This document shows positions 60,389-64,000 of a stretch of DNA of 64,000 bases, in pieces. The notes under the pieces are model-generated. The model did no database searches, was not told the DNA's origin, and was given only the letters and a program-made list of their open reading frames with translations. Each line of letters begins with the position of its first letter. Within the stretch, counting starts at the first letter, position 1. The position numbers and the translations under genes are program-made. Source of the DNA: Blattamonas nauphoetae (taxonomy: Eukaryota > Preaxostyla > Oxymonadida); NCBI GenBank assembly GCA_033064195.1, contig JARBJD010000384.1:1-64000 (forward strand). The letters run 5' to 3'.

Positions 60389-62183
60389 TCAGACACGTTT
60401 CAGTTCTCTCTGCTTCTCGTATTTTCTTTTCCGTCGAGCAAAGCAGCAACAATCTATCGTGACACCATATATCAAGCCAAGGACGATGAATCCAAGGACG
60501 ACATAGTTGAGATACCGGAAAATGTACTTAATTCCACTCATATTCTTCATCTGGTTGACAAAGAGCCCATTCACAGATGTATTGTGTGCGAATCCCTGAA
60601 ACGCATCGGCAGAAAACTGGAGGAGAGCATATGACGAGAGAGCATAAAGGATTCCGTTGAACAACATGGCGTTGGGGAGGGTGTTGTGGGGCTTCATTGG
60701 ATAGAAAGTGATGAGAAGGAATTTGGTTCCAATGGATATGCTTCCCTCAATGACAGATAGGGCGAGGTATAGAACCATGCAACCGTACAAGACTGAACCG
60801 ACAAAGATGACGTATCGATCAAGCCATATGAAGGCTGCAGACAGGAAATCACCATAATCCAACACCATCACCAACAGTACTTGAACAAACCACAGACCCG
60901 CAAAGATGAGGAAGATGATGCCAGCGATGAGTTTCAGTATCGGGATGCACACGTTGTACTGGTCTTGTTTTTCCACATATTCCACCTGGGCATACTTATT
61001 GACGATGTCGTCAACCTGTGTCTGCAAATCAATCAGTCGTTTTCGTTGTTTTCTATCGAGGCTACGTTCTTTTGGATTTTTTGAGACCATTTTTTCAGAT
61101 ACAACCATTTTGTACAGATGGATGTCATCATGGACTTGATTGCATTTGTTGGTGAGTTTCTTTTTTATACTCAATATAGCTAATGACGAGATCAATGGAA
61201 AAATGAGTTTATCTTGGAAGAGCAGACTCGTTCTTTGAAAGACGCTTTGGACGGAAACAGCAAGCAAGAATGCAGTCGAAAGGTAGTTTGAACATGCCGA
61301 TGAAGCCAAAGATGAGGAACATGACCCACCCGACAAGGGAGAAGACGCACACAGCATAGACAGGGAGTGTCGCCCGAACTTTCACGTCATTCAACGATGA
61401 AAAGACTGTGGTCTAGTGAGTTTGAGAAATAAAGAATGAAAAGATCTCTGAGGATATTGATGTGACAGACTTTTCAAAAGAGCGGCGAGATCAGCATCGG
61501 TGGCTGTTTCAAGATCGATTGTACTGATCGGGTATCCCACCGAATTGTGAAACGGGACTTCAGCGTATCCGACGAAGGTCCAAATGAGAACAATCACCGC
61601 TGCCCAGATGACGATGGAGATAACACCATAACAGACGCCCTTGCAACAACGCTTTCCAGTTCTATAAAAGAAATGAAACAAAGGTGGAGAGGTCACACCC
61701 TCCTTCATGTTCATAGTAGCACATGGTGCAGGGGCCGAGGAAGGAAACCTTGAAGGGTGAAGATAAAATGGAAGTGATTCAAGATACAAACCAAGATGGC
61801 TTCAACAAGCATGAAGACTTGCCAAACGATAGGCATGAAATAATTGCTCATGGGTCGAAGAATCATATCCATTGGGAGCATAATGATTACGCACGTCGTT
61901 ATGAAGTAGACGAGCCACTAAATCGACGAGGAAAGAAATTATTTATGGAAAATGAGTGGAGTGATCAGAAAATGAGAGAGAAACAGACAACAACTATCTT
62001 AGTAAACTTATCTGGGAGGTCGTATGGATCTTGGTAATACGTGATGAAACGGACGAGAACAATCCCGATAACAACCGAAAGTGCAATAAAGACGATTGTA
62101 CCAATCACAGACCCAGAAATTTCGAGTCCAGTTGGCATTGGGACGGAGCAGGGATCGGCGAGCGTCTGTGAGACCCTTAACAT
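60389..62183 (-). CDS. LMBR1/LIMR-like multi-pass membrane protein, copy B (full start)
   Basis: The minus-strand gene starts at the ATG at 62183 (MLRVSQTLADPCSVPMPTGL), 15 residues longer than copy A. The exon structure mirrors copy A: a first transmembrane helix (IVFIALSVVIGIVLVRFITY), exons carrying VSFLGPCTMCYYEHEG, GVISIVIWAAVIVLIWTFVG and PVYAVCVFSLVGWVMFLIFG, and a large last exon with the cytosolic linker and the remaining helices. LMBR1/LIMR proteins are nine-pass membrane proteins; the role in this organism is unknown. One A-run differs from copy A near the intron before the last exon, so splice-site use there should be compared. Confidence 0.75.
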
Positions 62184-63034
62184 GGTGCTATCTGTTCACT
62201 TCTCAATCATTTAATTCTGGATCTATTCGATCGTTGCTAACGTGCAAATGGTTCAAAAATGTTATAATCTGTCTGCATTTAACTTATGAAGTCCATTTTT
62301 TCTCTCTTCATCCCACATCTCATCATGACAATTGTCGTGAACTCGATCTTCTTGTATTTTCCTTTATAATCATTTTCATTGTGATTTTCTTCAATTACGA
62401 AGGATTTTTCTTTCTTTTGGAAATTCAATTCTGATTTTTTCTCTTTTTAGGAATGGTTGGAAGAAGAACGTCTCTTCTCCAGTGAGGATACAGAAACGAA
62501 AATTCAAAATTGTGTGGTGAACCCTATGAAAGGTAAAAATCTGGTCATCGTTTGGGGTGAATGAAACGAATGGATGTGGTTGGGTGGGATGGTTGGATTA
62601 TCTGAGAGGATGATCTTGCGAGGAGACAAGGGGATTTGGAGATGGGGAAAAGGTGGGATGTTGTGAATGATTCCAAATGAACAATGTGGAAGAGGGAGAA
62701 AATGACCGTGAAGAGAGGTTACGAGAATAAGTTGGAGGCCTGAAGATCAAGAAAGATACGTCCAATAGCAATGAATGTCGAAAAATGAAAGAAAAATATA
62801 TCTGAATTGTAGAGGGTCAAGATGAAAATGAGAATTTAAGACAATAAAAGGAGATCGAATACACGACGATTGTGTTGATGAAATTAGGGATGAAGAGAGA
62901 AGGATGGATTTCATTAGTGCAATACAGACCGTTGATCTCCTGTTTTGACCATTCGCATGGAAGCAACAAACATAAATAACCAGAATAAAGGTGAGGTTAT
63001 CGATCTTTGAACACCTGGTTAAGGGTTTCGCAGA

Positions 63035-63165
63035 CGGCCATAATTCCCTGGGACTTTCCTGCGTCCATTCTCTTCGAGTCTTCTCTGCCCTCTTTTCATA
63101 GTTGTTTCTGTCACTTTTATGTCACAAATCCCACTTTCCAACCTCCTTTGCAGCTCTTTTCTCAA
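63035..63165 (+). repeat. long imperfect inverted repeat, left arm
   Basis: TTCTCTTCGAGTCTTCTCTG to TTTCTGTCACTTTTATGTCA pairs with the complement at 63395-63530, with about 80 bp of strong identity. Confidence 0.8.
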
Positions 63166-63394
63166 GACAAAAATACAAATACAATGAATCAGAGGTGAAA
63201 TGGTCCATCTGGGTTGCGATGAGGTGATTGGATCGACGAGAAAAATTGTGTCGAAGAGAAATCAGAGGAAAAGTGTTTGAGATTCAAAGCGACACCGAAT
63301 AAACGTCATTTTTCCAGTTGATGAGAAAATCGGGGATTAGGGAGCGTGGATGTTTCGAAAAGATCCAGTTATCATTGATAACATACTTCAATCA

Positions 63395-63530
63395 AAAGAT
63401 TAGAAGAAGGTTGTCTTGAAGCGGCATTTGTGACATAAAAAGTGACAGAAACAACTATGAAAAAGAGGGCAGAGAAGACTCGAAGAGAATGGACGCGTAG
63501 GAAAGTAACAGGGACTTTAAAGATGGATAT
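63395..63530 (-). repeat. long imperfect inverted repeat, right arm
   Basis: ATTTGTGACATAAAAAGTGA to GAAGAGAATGGACGCG; about 240 bp of spacer separates the arms, a structure like a small foldback element. Confidence 0.8.
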
Positions 63531-64000
63531 TGGTAGTGTGGAGACGACTTGGAGAACTCGAGAAGGCAAGTCTTGAACAACTGATCAGTTCGCAAGAATT
63601 AGTAAAAATATCTGCGTAAAATAATGAGAATAAAGGAAAAAAACATTTGGAAATCTGATCAAATCACTGTGAAGATAGAGAGTCGGAACAAGTGTTTTGT
63701 GCTGATTATGAGCTTGTTGTTCAATCAAAATTTATAAGATCATTCGGAATGGCGCCTAGAAGGTGAGACTATGGAAAATAATGACAAGAAAAGAGTGAAA
63801 AATTGACAAGAATGCCCAAGTGATGATGCGAAAGGCAGGAGTGCATCACTTCACAACATAGGAATGTAACAGTGAGTAAAATACAAACCACCGAGTAATT
63901 TCTCATTTTGATGAAGGGTCGAGGCCTGTCTGAGAAAGAGAAGAATAATGAGAGCCAGAAAAACGGAAGAGAATAAATGTTAGAAAATCTCGATAAAATG

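Larger units (their letters stand above)
57154..62144 (-). repeat. right arm of the large inverted duplication (insertion-free)
   Basis: Near-identical reverse complement of 33319-48044 without the DIRS insertion. Small differences (short indels in A runs and some substitutions near the LMBR1-like 5' end) show two real copies and not a simple assembly mirror. Confidence 0.9.
62184..64000. other. mostly non-coding end of the window
   Basis: No complete gene is supported. An exon-like stretch at about 62,453-62,530 (after TTTTTAG, reading EWLEEERLFSSEDTETKIQN) could belong to a plus-strand gene running out of view. The plus strand of the rest is purine-rich, with an imperfect inverted repeat listed separately. 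Confidence 0.35.

Overview
The window looks like chromosomal DNA of a unicellular eukaryote. Its host genes have short GT-AG introns (31-89 bp where I can place them, often with donors such as GTCTGT or GTTTGT), TAA, TAG and TGA all act as stops, and host genes (ORC4-like, LMBR1/LIMR-like, an RRM protein) lie among a dense crowd of mobile elements. From remembered gene-family style (degenerate kinase-like and cell-surface protein fragments, Polintons, DIRS-type retroelements) my best guess is a metamonad of the oxymonad type, for example Blattamonas. That is an inference, not proven by the sequence.

Layout. 1-14.3 kb: most of a Polinton/Maverick-type element (integrase, packaging ATPase, two capsid-like paralogues, two small amphipathic proteins, a fibre-like protein with a peptidase S74 tail). 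Nearly every gene has a T-rich TATTTTTTATTTTT-like motif just before its ATG, and one capsid-like gene is split by a 591-bp TA-flanked MITE. 14.3-26.8 kb: a repeat graveyard with several copies of that MITE family, a 3.6-kb hAT-type element with a perfect 8-bp target duplication that carries a decayed kinase-like gene, a partial dead copy of the ORC4-like gene, surface-protein debris, two minisatellites and three hairpins with perfect 12-bp stems. 26.8-33.2 kb: host genes on the minus strand, including an ORC4-like gene with a very large acidic/basic insertion between its Walker motifs.

33.3-62.1 kb: a large inverted duplication. Each arm holds an LMBR1-like membrane protein gene, a small unknown gene and a P-loop NTPase gene. 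The left arm contains two head-to-tail DIRS-type elements (35783-45516). The right arm lacks them and so preserves the exact empty site (59680/59681). The 9-kb spacer between the arms holds a third NTPase copy fused to a giant C-terminal region, and an RRM gene. 62.2-64 kb: mostly non-coding, with one imperfect long inverted repeat.

Most interesting system: three near-identical P-loop NTPase N-terminal halves (about 450 residues) that resemble the CRN/RHS effector class. At one phase-2 intron they continue either into a giant 1,433-codon exon or into an unrelated, GC-richer 291-codon module. Identity between the two versions runs about 8 bp into the intron and then stops, as expected for module swapping by intron recombination.
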